Below, piece after piece: positions 1 to 7,624 of a stretch of DNA of 64,000 nt. The notes beneath the pieces are model-generated. The model did not search any database and was not told the DNA's origin. It worked only from the letters and a program-made list of their open reading frames with translations. Within the stretch, counting starts at the first letter, position 1; every line of letters starts with the position of its first letter. The translations under genes and the position numbers were made by a program. Source of the DNA: an uncultured Chitinophaga sp. (GTDB taxonomy: Bacteria; Bacteroidota; Bacteroidia; Cytophagales; Cyclobacteriaceae); assembly GCA_902168205.1 (NCBI GenBank), contig CABHOK010000003.1, positions 992,001 to 1,056,000 on the forward strand, in the 5' to 3' direction.

Positions 1-145
1 TAAACTGTTTGGTGCTGGACTCATCGAGGTGGCGTAGACTACCTATATAAATAACTTTTCCTTCCTTGCGACTGAGCAAATGTATACCAACCGGTATAAC
101 CAAACCGCTTAGTGCCCAAAGCCATATCGGATTTGCAAACTGCAT
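1..145 (-). CDS. BatA-like membrane protein, N-terminal part (runs off the window)
   Basis: Reading the minus strand from the ATG at 145 gives MQFANPIWLWALSGLVIPVG followed by a short basic stretch, with no stop to the window edge. A short N-terminus ending in one hydrophobic segment and then HLLSRKEGK is typical of the BatA/two-anchor family of Bacteroidota, membrane proteins that usually carry a von Willebrand A-type domain further on. That domain lies outside the window. The ATG overlaps the stop of the DUF58 gene by one base (TGATG), which indicates translational coupling. Family placement rests on about 48 residues and on the MoxR-DUF58 context, so the exact subfamily is open. Confidence 0.7.
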   Translation of the reverse strand, partial: MQFANPIWLWALSGLVIPVGIHLLSRKEGKVIYIGSLRHLDESSTKQF

Positions 146-1041
146 CAGCGCGCCAATGATTTTCTGATTTTTAAAAAATTACGAAGGGTTGTTTCAAACG
201 GCTCATTGAGATTTACCAGTTCATAACTGATTTGTTTCTCCAGCATCCAGTTGCGTGATTGGTTGATCCATTGCTGTACCCGTTCGGTATATTGTTGCTG
301 TTGAGCCTGTGTTTCTACTTTGGTGCGTACACCGGTTTCGAGATCTTCAAAAGTATAGGAGCCTTTAAAGTCCAGCGTTGTTTCATGTTGTCCCATCACA
401 TGAAATACAATTACTTCGTTGCGTACCGTTTTCAGACGCGTGATGAAGCGAAGCAGATCATCGTTCTCATCATATAGATCTGTAATGAAAATGATCATTT
501 CTTTTCCATGGTGATCGTACAGATGTTCGAGTCCGTTACCCTTGCGCCATGTACCTTCGCTTTTTACTGTCGCGAGTGCATGCAAAAAGCGCATGAACTG
601 CTGTTGTTCAAAGCGCGGTTGTATTTCCGTGATCTCTTTTTCGTTAACGGTATATAGACCAAAGGCATCACTTTGCTTGCGTGCCAGGTAGGCGAGGGCT
701 GCGATCATTACCTTGGCGTACTGAAATTTACTCAGTCCGCCTTCGGCATACATCATCGAGCGACTGGCATCCAGCATAAACTTTACTGTGATGTTAGTCT
801 CAATGTCGGCTTGCCGTATATAGTAGCGGCCGGAACGAGCATACATTTTCCAGTCGAGCATGCGCAGGTCATCACCGGGCTCGTAACTCCTGTATTGACT
901 AAATTCCTGTCCGGCACCTACACTCTGACTTTTATTGCTGCCGCTCATGAATCCTTCCACGATTACGCGCGCGATCAGTTCCAACCCGTTTACGGTGTTG
1001 ATCACTTCCGGCTTGAGTAACGATCGTATTTCAGAATTCAT
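145..1041 (-). CDS. DUF58 domain protein (MoxR partner)
   Basis: A 298-residue DUF58 protein. The open frame extends upstream, but the ATG at 1041 (MNSEIRSLLKPEV) is chosen because family members start this way and the longer form would run into moxR. Visible features are the family block GSNKSQSVGAGQEF (about 34-47), YEPGDDLRMLDWKMYAR (about 53-69) and a MIDAS-like DASRS (91-95), the last pointing to a VWA-like metal-binding fold. DUF58 proteins are normally encoded beside a MoxR ATPase and are thought to work with it in assembly or maturation of envelope or metal-containing complexes; the exact client is unknown. It lies 31 bp after moxR and overlaps the BatA-like gene. Confidence 0.9.
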   Translation of the reverse strand: MNSEIRSLLKPEVINTVNGLELIARVIVEGFMSGSNKSQSVGAGQEFSQYRSYEPGDDLRMLDWKMYARSGRYYIRQADIETNITVKFMLDASRSMMYAEGGLSKFQYAKVMIAALAYLARKQSDAFGLYTVNEKEITEIQPRFEQQQFMRFLHALATVKSEGTWRKGNGLEHLYDHHGKEMIIFITDLYDENDDLLRFITRLKTVRNEVIVFHVMGQHETTLDFKGSYTFEDLETGVRTKVETQAQQQQYTERVQQWINQSRNWMLEKQISYELVNLNEPFETTLRNFLKIRKSLAR

Positions 1042-1072
1042 TTTCAGCTGTAAGTATATGCTGCTATACTTG

Positions 1073-2059
1073 TTAAATTGTATTTGTTTGCGTGCGTACG
1101 TGTTCCAGCAAATGTTTGGTGACGAGATCAGACGTAACACCTTCGGCCTCTGCCCGGAAGTTCATGAGTATACGGTGGCGGAGTACAGGGTAGGCTACAC
1201 GCTCAATGTCTTCTGAAGTAACAGCAAAATTACCGTGCAGTAACGCGCGTGCTTTCGCGGTCATGATCATGGCTTGTCCGGCACGTGGACCAGCCCCCCA
1301 GCGCACCCACTCTTTTACATACGGTGTGCTTGAATCCGGGCGTGTTAAGCGTACTATACTCGCAACGCGTTCAATCAACTCACGACTGATATGTACTTCG
1401 CGCACCAGGCCTTGTGCTTCTTTGATCTCGCGACCTTCCAATACTTTATTGATCTGCGTAGTTTTTCTTCCGGTAGTAGCTGCGAGTATTTCCGTTTCTT
1501 CTTCGGCTGTCGGGTAGCCAATTTTTATATATAGCAGGAAGCGGTCGAGCTGTGCTTCCGGTAATGGAAACGTACCGGCTTGTTCAATCGGGTTTTGCGT
1601 AGCGAGTATAAAGAAAGGTTTATCCAATGGATATGTTACACCTCCATACGTTACGGAAAATTCCTGCATGGCTTCCAGCAATGCCGATTGTGTTTTAGGA
1701 GATGTACGGTTTATCTCATCAGCCAGTATAATGTTGGCAAAGATGGGACCTTTGTTGAATTTGAAAAAACGTTTACCCGTGGTGTGATCTTCCTCCAGCA
1801 CTTCTGTACCAATGATATCCGAAGGCATGAGGTCCGGTGTAAACTGAATACGTCTGAAAGGTAAATCTATAGCTTCCGAGAGCGAACGGATCATCAGTGT
1901 TTTGGCAAGACCGGGTACACCTTCCAGCAACGCATGTCCACCAGCCAGAAACGTAATGAGCAACTGATCGACAGTCTCACTCTGCCCGACAATTACTTTC
2001 CCGATCTCTTGTTTCAAAGCACCGAGCTTGTCGATGATGCTCTGCACGGATTCTTTCAT
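1073..2059 (-). CDS. MoxR-family AAA+ ATPase
   Basis: A 328-residue MoxR-type AAA+ ATPase, full length for the family. Walker A is GVPGLAKT (47-54), Walker B ILADEIN (111-117) and sensor 1 ILATQNP (151-157), followed by the family signature FPLPEAQLDRF. MoxR proteins are cytoplasmic chaperone-like ATPases that act with DUF58 and VWA membrane partners, here encoded directly downstream. The ATG at 2059 (MKESVQSIIDKL) matches usual family starts. The gene follows the DUF4159 gene across a 123-bp repetitive gap, so the whole set is probably one transcript, though a promoter in the gap cannot be excluded. Confidence 0.95.
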   Translation of the reverse strand: MKESVQSIIDKLGALKQEIGKVIVGQSETVDQLLITFLAGGHALLEGVPGLAKTLMIRSLSEAIDLPFRRIQFTPDLMPSDIIGTEVLEEDHTTGKRFFKFNKGPIFANIILADEINRTSPKTQSALLEAMQEFSVTYGGVTYPLDKPFFILATQNPIEQAGTFPLPEAQLDRFLLYIKIGYPTAEEETEILAATTGRKTTQINKVLEGREIKEAQGLVREVHISRELIERVASIVRLTRPDSSTPYVKEWVRWGAGPRAGQAMIMTAKARALLHGNFAVTSEDIERVAYPVLRHRILMNFRAEAEGVTSDLVTKHLLEHVRTQTNTI

Positions 2060-2079
2060 ATGTGTTGAAGTGTTGATGT

Positions 2080-2182
2080 TTTAACGTGTTTAGGTGTGTA
2101 TGTGTGTATGTGTTTATGTGATGTTGTCTATAGCTATATTTATACTTTTAACTTCTTACTTCTTACTTCTTACTTCTGTCTT
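2080..2182. repeat. Low-complexity intergenic repeats (GTGT-rich and TTACTTC-rich)
   Basis: The gap between DUF4159 and moxR holds two repetitive tracts. Around 2083-2120 is a GTGTTTAGGTGTGTATG-type tract that closely resembles the hisC/hisD gap at 62540-62579. Around 2152-2185 is TTACTTCTTACTTCTTACTT followed by CTGTCTTC, whose reverse complement resembles part of the 17391-17814 gap. No coding capacity is apparent. Confidence 0.7.
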
Positions 2183-2806
2183 CTACCTCATCAGCGCGTA
2201 CATCACTATATTCACACTAAATCTTGTGTTATCTATTCTATAAAAACGTTTGTTTCTGAAATCGTAGTCCCATTCGCAGCCGTAGTCTTTGTTGCTGTAG
2301 AGGATGCCGATCTTGCCGTTGATTTCTATAGCCTTCAGGTAATCGTGTACAATGTCATCGCCCCAGCCATTCAGCTCCTGTGATGTAGTGGGAGGTCCTT
2401 CGAACTGGAAGAACATCGAATATATAGGATGGTTGTTTGGAATTTTCTTCAGGGCATTCGCTCCAAAGATTACTTCCATTTGTGATTCGAACGACTTGGC
2501 AAAGAGTCCGTCAATGTCATGGTTGCAGTCATCTACAAATACAAAACCTCCGTTGCGTACATACTTTTCGAAGTTGGCTCGTTCGGCCGCGGTAAACTCT
2601 ACCAGTTTGTGGCCACTGAGGTAACAGAACGGGCAGCTAAAGATCTTGTCGCTGCTCAGCGGAATTATATTCTCTTGTGTATCCACCTTCAGTGTAGTAT
2701 ACTCGATCAGGGAGTTCAGCACGTTCGAGGGCATGCGCTGGTCTACATCCCAGTCACCTGACTCATATTGAAGGCGCGTAAAGAAAAACTTGTTAGCCGC
2801 GTACAT
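2183..2806 (-). CDS. DUF4159 domain protein
   Basis: A 207-residue protein of the DUF4159 family, recognised by FTRLQYESGDWDVD near the start (about 9-22), a central segment FVFVDDCNHDIDG (about 89-101), and FGANALKKIPNNHPIY. The family has a glutamine-amidotransferase-like Rossmann fold and in Bacteroidota sits in the MoxR/DUF58/BatA neighbourhood, as here. Its biochemical role is not established. No signal peptide is seen in this copy, although some relatives are predicted to be exported. It is the first gene of the local set and ends 123 bp before moxR. Confidence 0.85.
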   Translation of the reverse strand: MYAANKFFFTRLQYESGDWDVDQRMPSNVLNSLIEYTTLKVDTQENIIPLSSDKIFSCPFCYLSGHKLVEFTAAERANFEKYVRNGGFVFVDDCNHDIDGLFAKSFESQMEVIFGANALKKIPNNHPIYSMFFQFEGPPTTSQELNGWGDDIVHDYLKAIEINGKIGILYSNKDYGCEWDYDFRNKRFYRIDNTRFSVNIVMYALMR

Positions 2807-2897
2807 AGCGTATCAATGGCAAGTTCTTTTTTTCTATCAAACGAAAAAAGAAAATTATATAAGTGGATACTGCAACGAGTTCGAAGTGCTGAAAATG

Positions 2898-2926
2898 AAA
2901 AGTCCCCGGGCATGCCAGGGACTTTA
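2898..2926 (-). terminator. Rho-independent terminator after the first TldD/TldE pair
   Basis: The inverted repeat AAAGTCCC...GGGACTTT surrounds a GC-rich centre and lies 20 bp past the stop of the TldE-like gene ending at 2947. On the minus strand the stem is followed by a short T-rich stretch. Confidence 0.7.
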
Positions 2927-2946
2927 TCACATGTATAGCTTTCGGA

Positions 2947-4281
2947 TCAGATCGCGTCTGACAGACTGGTGAAGGTAAAGTCGCGGATCTTCATCGGGGG
3001 AATCAGGTAATTGTTGTTTGATTCCACGCTTACGGTGCGCTCTGCTTTACCCAGTTCTTCCAGGTTGTTCAGCATGATGATCGGACTTTCGTTGAAGCGG
3101 AAGTTCTTGATCGGGTGCATGATTTTGCCGTTCTCGATATAGAATGTACCATCGCGGGTCAATCCGGTCAGCAGTAAAGTTTGCGGGTCTACATCACGTA
3201 TATACCAGAGGCGGGTAACTAATATACCTTTCTTGGTTCCGGCAATTAAGTCTTGCAACGACTTGGTGCCGCCTTCCATAATAAAACTGTCGGGAGCCGG
3301 TATAGCTTTAACACCTTTTTGCTGTGCCCAGTAACGTGAGTAGGTGAAATTTTTTACAACGCCTTTTTCAATCCACGTGGTTTTCTCCTGAGGGCGGCCA
3401 TCGCCTGTCCAGGTACTGGTTGGTAAATCGGGATGCAGTGGATCAGAATATATATTCACCCGCTCATCCATCAGTTTTTCACCGAGTCTTGTTTTACCAC
3501 CGGCTTTGCTAAAGGAGCTGCGTCCTTCATCGGCTTGTCGTGCATCGAGGTCGAACAGAATACGCTCGAGTAATACTGCGGCCGCTGCCGGTTCGAGTAT
3601 CACGGTATATTTACCTGGCTCGATCGCTTTCGCAGCTGCCGACTTCATACTTTTCTGCGTAGCAATTTCGGTTGCTGCTTTGGTATCAAGTTTTGTAAAA
3701 TCATTGTAGCCACGGGTAGCATAGCCAGAGCCTGTACCATCGGTTGTGCGTGCCGTAACCGAGAAGTTTACATTGGTGAACGTGTTATAGGCAAACAAAC
3801 CTTTCGAGTTCATCATGGCTGCGAAGCCTTTGTTGTCTTCGAGGAAACCTGCTGCTACCTGCTTGTTATCTTTGGACACCTGCAGACTTTGTGCGACAGC
3901 ATCGGTACGTTGCTTCGGAGTTATAGCGGCTGTTGCCGGAACGTAGGTGATGGCATCGGTATATTTCTGTGGCTCGAGAAACGGAACGAACTCCGGATTT
4001 TCAGGAGCAAGTTGTGCAAGCTCTTCAGCACGTCTTACTACTTTCTCAAGTGATGCATCATCAAACTCGTTGATGGTAGCGGTACCCAGTTTTTTGCCGA
4101 AGGCAGAAGATACAACCAGTGTCGTCTGACTTACACTTCCGCTGGTGGATACTGCGTTGCGTGCATACCGGATGTTACCACTGTCAACACCGGATATATT
4201 TACCTCGCATTGCTCTGCTTTGGAATAGCTCAGTACTTTTTTCAGTAAAGCCTGTGCTTCATCTTTTGTAAGTATAGGCAT
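2947..4281 (-). CDS. TldE/PmbA-like protein 1
   Basis: A 444-residue protein of the TldE/PmbA family (peptidase family U62), the non-zinc partner of the TldD/TldE heterodimer that degrades unfolded peptides and, in E. coli, matures microcin B17 and cleaves CcdA. Family blocks visible include GNIRYARNAVSTSG (about 34-47), NEFDDASLEKVVRRAEELAQ (about 76-95), EPGKYTVILEPAA (about 221-233) and, near the C-terminus, GTFYIENGKIMHPIKNFRFN. There is no HExxxH motif, as expected for TldE. No signal peptide is present, although its TldD neighbour carries a twin-arginine signal. The gene starts 4 bp after the stop of TldD 1. It is a clear paralogue of the gene at 6229-7563, with stretches of high DNA similarity. 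Confidence 0.9.
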   Translation of the reverse strand: MPILTKDEAQALLKKVLSYSKAEQCEVNISGVDSGNIRYARNAVSTSGSVSQTTLVVSSAFGKKLGTATINEFDDASLEKVVRRAEELAQLAPENPEFVPFLEPQKYTDAITYVPATAAITPKQRTDAVAQSLQVSKDNKQVAAGFLEDNKGFAAMMNSKGLFAYNTFTNVNFSVTARTTDGTGSGYATRGYNDFTKLDTKAATEIATQKSMKSAAAKAIEPGKYTVILEPAAAAVLLERILFDLDARQADEGRSSFSKAGGKTRLGEKLMDERVNIYSDPLHPDLPTSTWTGDGRPQEKTTWIEKGVVKNFTYSRYWAQQKGVKAIPAPDSFIMEGGTKSLQDLIAGTKKGILVTRLWYIRDVDPQTLLLTGLTRDGTFYIENGKIMHPIKNFRFNESPIIMLNNLEELGKAERTVSVESNNNYLIPPMKIRDFTFTSLSDAI

Positions 4282-4285
4282 AGTA

Positions 4286-5923
4286 TTATCCGATGTTTCG
4301 TGATGTGTTTATAACATTTACTCCTTTGTAGTGTGTGGTGGCAGAGCCGTGGGATACAGCACTCGACTGCATAGGCTGACCTTTACCATCGAAGAATGAT
4401 CCTCCGAGACGGTAATCCGATTCATCCGCTATACCGGCAACCGAGTTCCAGAACTCCTGCGTGTTCGATTGATAGGCTACATCTTTCAGCATGCCTACGA
4501 TCTTTCCATTTTTGATCTCATAATATAGCTGGCCACCAAACTGGAAATTATAGCGCTGCTGGTCGATGGAGAAAGAACCATCGCCAATGATATATATACC
4601 CTTCTCTACGTTCTTGATGAGATCGTTTACGCTGCGTTTTTCCTTACTTGCCTGCAGCGATACATTTGGCATACGCTGGAATTGGACACTGCTCCAGCTG
4701 TCAGCATAGCAGCAACCTTGTGATGCATCGAGACCAATGATGTGTGCCTGATCGCGTATACTCTGGTAGTTTACCAGGATACCATCCTTCACCAGATCCC
4801 AGCGACCGCATGGTACACCTTCATCGTCATAACCAACAGCACCGAGTGAACCAACCTGCTGTTTATCGGCAAAGAGATTTACATTCTTGTTACCGAAATT
4901 GAATTTTTTGGATTGCCACTTGTCAAGTGTCAGGAAACTTGTTCCGGCAAAGTTCGCTTCGTATCCGAGTACACGATCAAGTTCTGTCGGGTGACCAACC
5001 GATTCGTGAATGGTTAACCATAAGTGAGAAGGATCAAGTATCAGATCATATTTACCGGGCTCTACAGATTTAGCTTTCAGTTTTTCTCCGGCCTGCTGTG
5101 CACCTAAACGTGCATCTTCAATCATATCATAGCGGCCTTTATAGAGTGTTGTCGGACCGCTGATCTTATCCTGTGGACGAGCATAGAGATATTCATAGCC
5201 CATACCCATCGGTGCACTCAAGGCATTACGTGTCTCAAATTTACCGGTAGCAGCATCGATCTTTGTAATGAAGAATGTAGGCCAGATGCGGTGTATATCC
5301 TGATCGATATAGGAACCATCTGTCGATGCAAAATATTTTTGTTCGTTAACCGTAAAGAGAAACGAGTTGATATAGTTTGCTCCGCCTTTTATAGCAGCAT
5401 CGTTTACACCGAGCAGCAGATCAACTTTTTCTTTTACCGGCACTTCGAACGAATTTTTTTCGATGGGAGCTTTCCAGCTTACTTCACCAACGCCTTTCTG
5501 CGGAACAAGTTTAACAGGCTCGGTAAGTAAACGTGAATTTTCTTTTGCAATCGTTACAGCAAGTTCTGCAGCTTTAGCAATGCTGTCTTTATCCAGCTTG
5601 TCCGTTGCAGCAAAGCCCCAGCCGCCATTGGCGATAACGCGTACACCCATCCCGTAAGACTCGGTATTTACAATGTTCTGTACTTTGTCTTCGCGCGTAA
5701 TAACAAATTGATTGAGATAGCGACCGATGCGCACATCGGTATAGGTAGCACCTTTGGAGCGTGCAGCATTGAGTGCTACATCGGCCATTTGTTTTTTCTG
5801 TGCTACATCAACGGTCTCAAGCGCCCGCTCGGGAGGAATGGGTTTCCCGAAGGAGGGAATACCCGCCAGCACAGCAGCCGATGCTCCCATGCCTGCAAGC
5901 TGAATAAAATCTCTACGTTTCAT
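4286..5923 (-). CDS. TldD-like metallopeptidase 1, twin-arginine signal
   Basis: A 545-residue TldD-family protein. Residues 1-25 (KRRDFIQLAGMGASAAVLAG) form a twin-arginine-type signal, implying export after folding. The zinc motif HESVGH lies at 306-311, followed by GYEANFAGTSFLTLDKW and GAVGYDDEGVPCGRWD. The C-terminal region where paralogues 2 and 3 read WNSC..ICDE is WNSVAGIADE here (positions 492-501), so both cysteines are absent. TldD enzymes bind zinc with two His and one Cys, so this copy may have altered metal binding. It is followed after 4 bp by TldE 1, probably its partner. Its substrate is unknown. Confidence 0.9.
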   Translation of the reverse strand: MKRRDFIQLAGMGASAAVLAGIPSFGKPIPPERALETVDVAQKKQMADVALNAARSKGATYTDVRIGRYLNQFVITREDKVQNIVNTESYGMGVRVIANGGWGFAATDKLDKDSIAKAAELAVTIAKENSRLLTEPVKLVPQKGVGEVSWKAPIEKNSFEVPVKEKVDLLLGVNDAAIKGGANYINSFLFTVNEQKYFASTDGSYIDQDIHRIWPTFFITKIDAATGKFETRNALSAPMGMGYEYLYARPQDKISGPTTLYKGRYDMIEDARLGAQQAGEKLKAKSVEPGKYDLILDPSHLWLTIHESVGHPTELDRVLGYEANFAGTSFLTLDKWQSKKFNFGNKNVNLFADKQQVGSLGAVGYDDEGVPCGRWDLVKDGILVNYQSIRDQAHIIGLDASQGCCYADSWSSVQFQRMPNVSLQASKEKRSVNDLIKNVEKGIYIIGDGSFSIDQQRYNFQFGGQLYYEIKNGKIVGMLKDVAYQSNTQEFWNSVAGIADESDYRLGGSFFDGKGQPMQSSAVSHGSATTHYKGVNVINTSRNIG

Positions 5924-6141
5924 AATGAGTTATTTGTGGGAATCAGTAAATGTATAGCAATATGTAAATTCGTTTTAAGATACAGAATAGTTTTTCGCTT
6001 ATCCAACGGAAGGCGGTGAAAGTAGTTACGAGCTGTGAGATATAGCAGCAAGCTGCCGGCTTCTGGCTGCAGGAAGTGTGGGAGAGGAGAGCGTGTGAGG
6101 TGGATGGGGGTATTTTTGTCGGTATATTTATCTGCGAAAAT

Positions 6142-6165
6142 CTGTCCCGATAGTTATCGGGACAG
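6142..6165. repeat. CTGTCCCGATA palindrome
   Basis: A perfect inverted repeat with 11-bp arms (CTGTCCCGATA / TATCGGGACAG) and a 2-base spacer, between the TldD/TldE blocks and 14 bp from a terminator. Short CCCGATA...TATCGGG palindromes are commonly seen in intergenic DNA of Bacteroidota. It may add a second stem to the termination region. Confidence 0.6.
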
Positions 6166-6175
6166 GAAAGAAATA

Positions 6176-6204
6176 AAAAAGGCTGTTCGGTGTTGGAACA
6201 GCCT
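6176..6204 (-). terminator. Rho-independent terminator after TldE 2
   Basis: The stem GGCTGTTC/GAACAGCC (6181-6188 with 6196-6203) has a 7-base loop. On the minus strand it is followed by TTTTTTATTT. It lies 25 bp past the stop of the TldE-like gene and separates the two TldD/TldE transcription units. Confidence 0.85.
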
Positions 6205-6228
6205 CATGGTAAATTTCAGATCAATTTA

Positions 6229-7563
6229 TTATACAGCGTCTGAGAGACTGCTGAAGGTGAAGTCGCGGATCTTCATGTAGGGTATATATACATTGGTGCC
6301 GCCTTCGCTTGTTACCGCCCGCTTCTGCTGCCCTAATGTTTCCAGGTTGTTCAGCATGATGATCGGACTTTCGTTGAAACGGAAGTTTTTGATCGGGTGT
6401 TTGATCTTTCCGTTCTCAATGTAGAAAGTTCCATCGCGTGTTAAACCGGTATATAGCAACGTTTGCGGATCAACGGGACGTATATACCAGAAGCGTGTTA
6501 CGAGTACACCTTTCTTGGTATCCTTGATCATATCTTCGAGTGTTGCACTTCCTCCGTCCATAATCGCATTACCCGGGAATGGTATAGGCTCCACATTTTT
6601 CTGTGATGCCCAGTAACGATCATAAATAAGATTCGCTACGGTGCCGTTACGGATCAAATCCATTTTCTTGCGCGCAAGTCCATCACCTGTCCAGGGGGAA
6701 GCAGGTACTTCTTCACTCCACGGATCGGTATATATATTTACTCTTTCGTCAACCAGTTTTTCACCGAGCTTGGTGCCTCCGCCTTTCTTTGATAAAAAAC
6801 TTCTGCCTTCGTCAGCCTGGCGTGCATTCATGTTCAGCATAAGACGAATCAAATCAGCACCGGCAGCAGGCTCAAGTATAACGGTATATTTACCCGGTTC
6901 AATAGCCTTGGCGTTGCGTGACATCAAGGCTTTATCAATCGCTACTTTTGAAATTTCGGCAGCGTTGAGTTTGCTTACATCATTCAGATCGGCAGCGGCC
7001 CAGCCTGAACCCGTACCATCGTTGGAGCGCATGGTAACGGTAAAGTCTACACTCGTAGATTTATTATAGGCAAATAAACCTTTGCTGTTCATGATGCAGG
7101 AGAATCCGCGACTGTCTTCCAGATACCCGGCAGCCGTTATATCTTTTACGGCAGCAGGATTTATACTATCAGCGGCAGCCTGTGCACGAAAGTCAGGTGT
7201 GATCTTCGCAGTAGCTTCTGAAAATGTTTTAGACTCCGGTCCGTATGATTGCTGTGGAAGTGGCTCCATGAACTCCGGATTTTCCGGAGCAAGCTTCGCG
7301 AGCTCTTCCGCACGTCTCACTACTTTTTCAAGCGATGCGTCATCAAACTCGTTGATCGTTGCTGAACCTGATTTCTTGCCGTAGTACGATTGTACCGCGA
7401 GCACTATATTACTGTCTTCACCGGAAGTGGACACGCTGTTACGCGCATAGCGAATGTTACCGCGGTCGTTGCCGTTAAGGCTTACCGAGCAACCATCAGC
7501 TTTGGAGAAGCTTATCACTTTCTCCAATATCTTTTTAGCTTCTTCTTTTGAAAGGATGGCCAT
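6229..7563 (-). CDS. TldE/PmbA-like protein 2
   Basis: A 444-residue TldE/PmbA homologue, the same length as TldE 1 and colinear with it. Shared blocks include GNIRYARNSVSTSG, NEFDDASLEKVVRRAEELAK, EPGKYTVILEPAA and GTFYIENGKIKHPIKNFRFN. The most divergent parts are the region around residues 95-140 and the last third before the C-terminus, which could reflect different TldD partners or substrates. It has no zinc motif and no signal peptide. It follows two TldD genes (9278-10921 and 7625-9265) on the same strand and is closed by a terminator, so this transcript is read TldD 3, TldD 2, TldE 2. The ATG at 7563 gives MAILSKEEAKKILEK, parallel to MPILTKDEAQALLKK in copy 1. Confidence 0.9.
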   Translation of the reverse strand: MAILSKEEAKKILEKVISFSKADGCSVSLNGNDRGNIRYARNSVSTSGEDSNIVLAVQSYYGKKSGSATINEFDDASLEKVVRRAEELAKLAPENPEFMEPLPQQSYGPESKTFSEATAKITPDFRAQAAADSINPAAVKDITAAGYLEDSRGFSCIMNSKGLFAYNKSTSVDFTVTMRSNDGTGSGWAAADLNDVSKLNAAEISKVAIDKALMSRNAKAIEPGKYTVILEPAAGADLIRLMLNMNARQADEGRSFLSKKGGGTKLGEKLVDERVNIYTDPWSEEVPASPWTGDGLARKKMDLIRNGTVANLIYDRYWASQKNVEPIPFPGNAIMDGGSATLEDMIKDTKKGVLVTRFWYIRPVDPQTLLYTGLTRDGTFYIENGKIKHPIKNFRFNESPIIMLNNLETLGQQKRAVTSEGGTNVYIPYMKIRDFTFSSLSDAV

Positions 7564-7624
7564 GTATTTACAATTTAGTTTAGGTTATTATTTGAGTGTT
7601 GGCATGACAAATGATCAATCATAA

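Larger units (their letters stand above)
5924..6228. other. Intergenic region between the two TldD/TldE blocks
   Basis: A stretch of 305 bp without a convincing gene. It holds the palindrome at 6142-6165 and the terminator at 6179-6204. The promoter of TldD 1 is expected in its left part (about 5930-6040), but no clear TAnnTTTG box was recognised on the minus strand. Confidence 0.6.
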
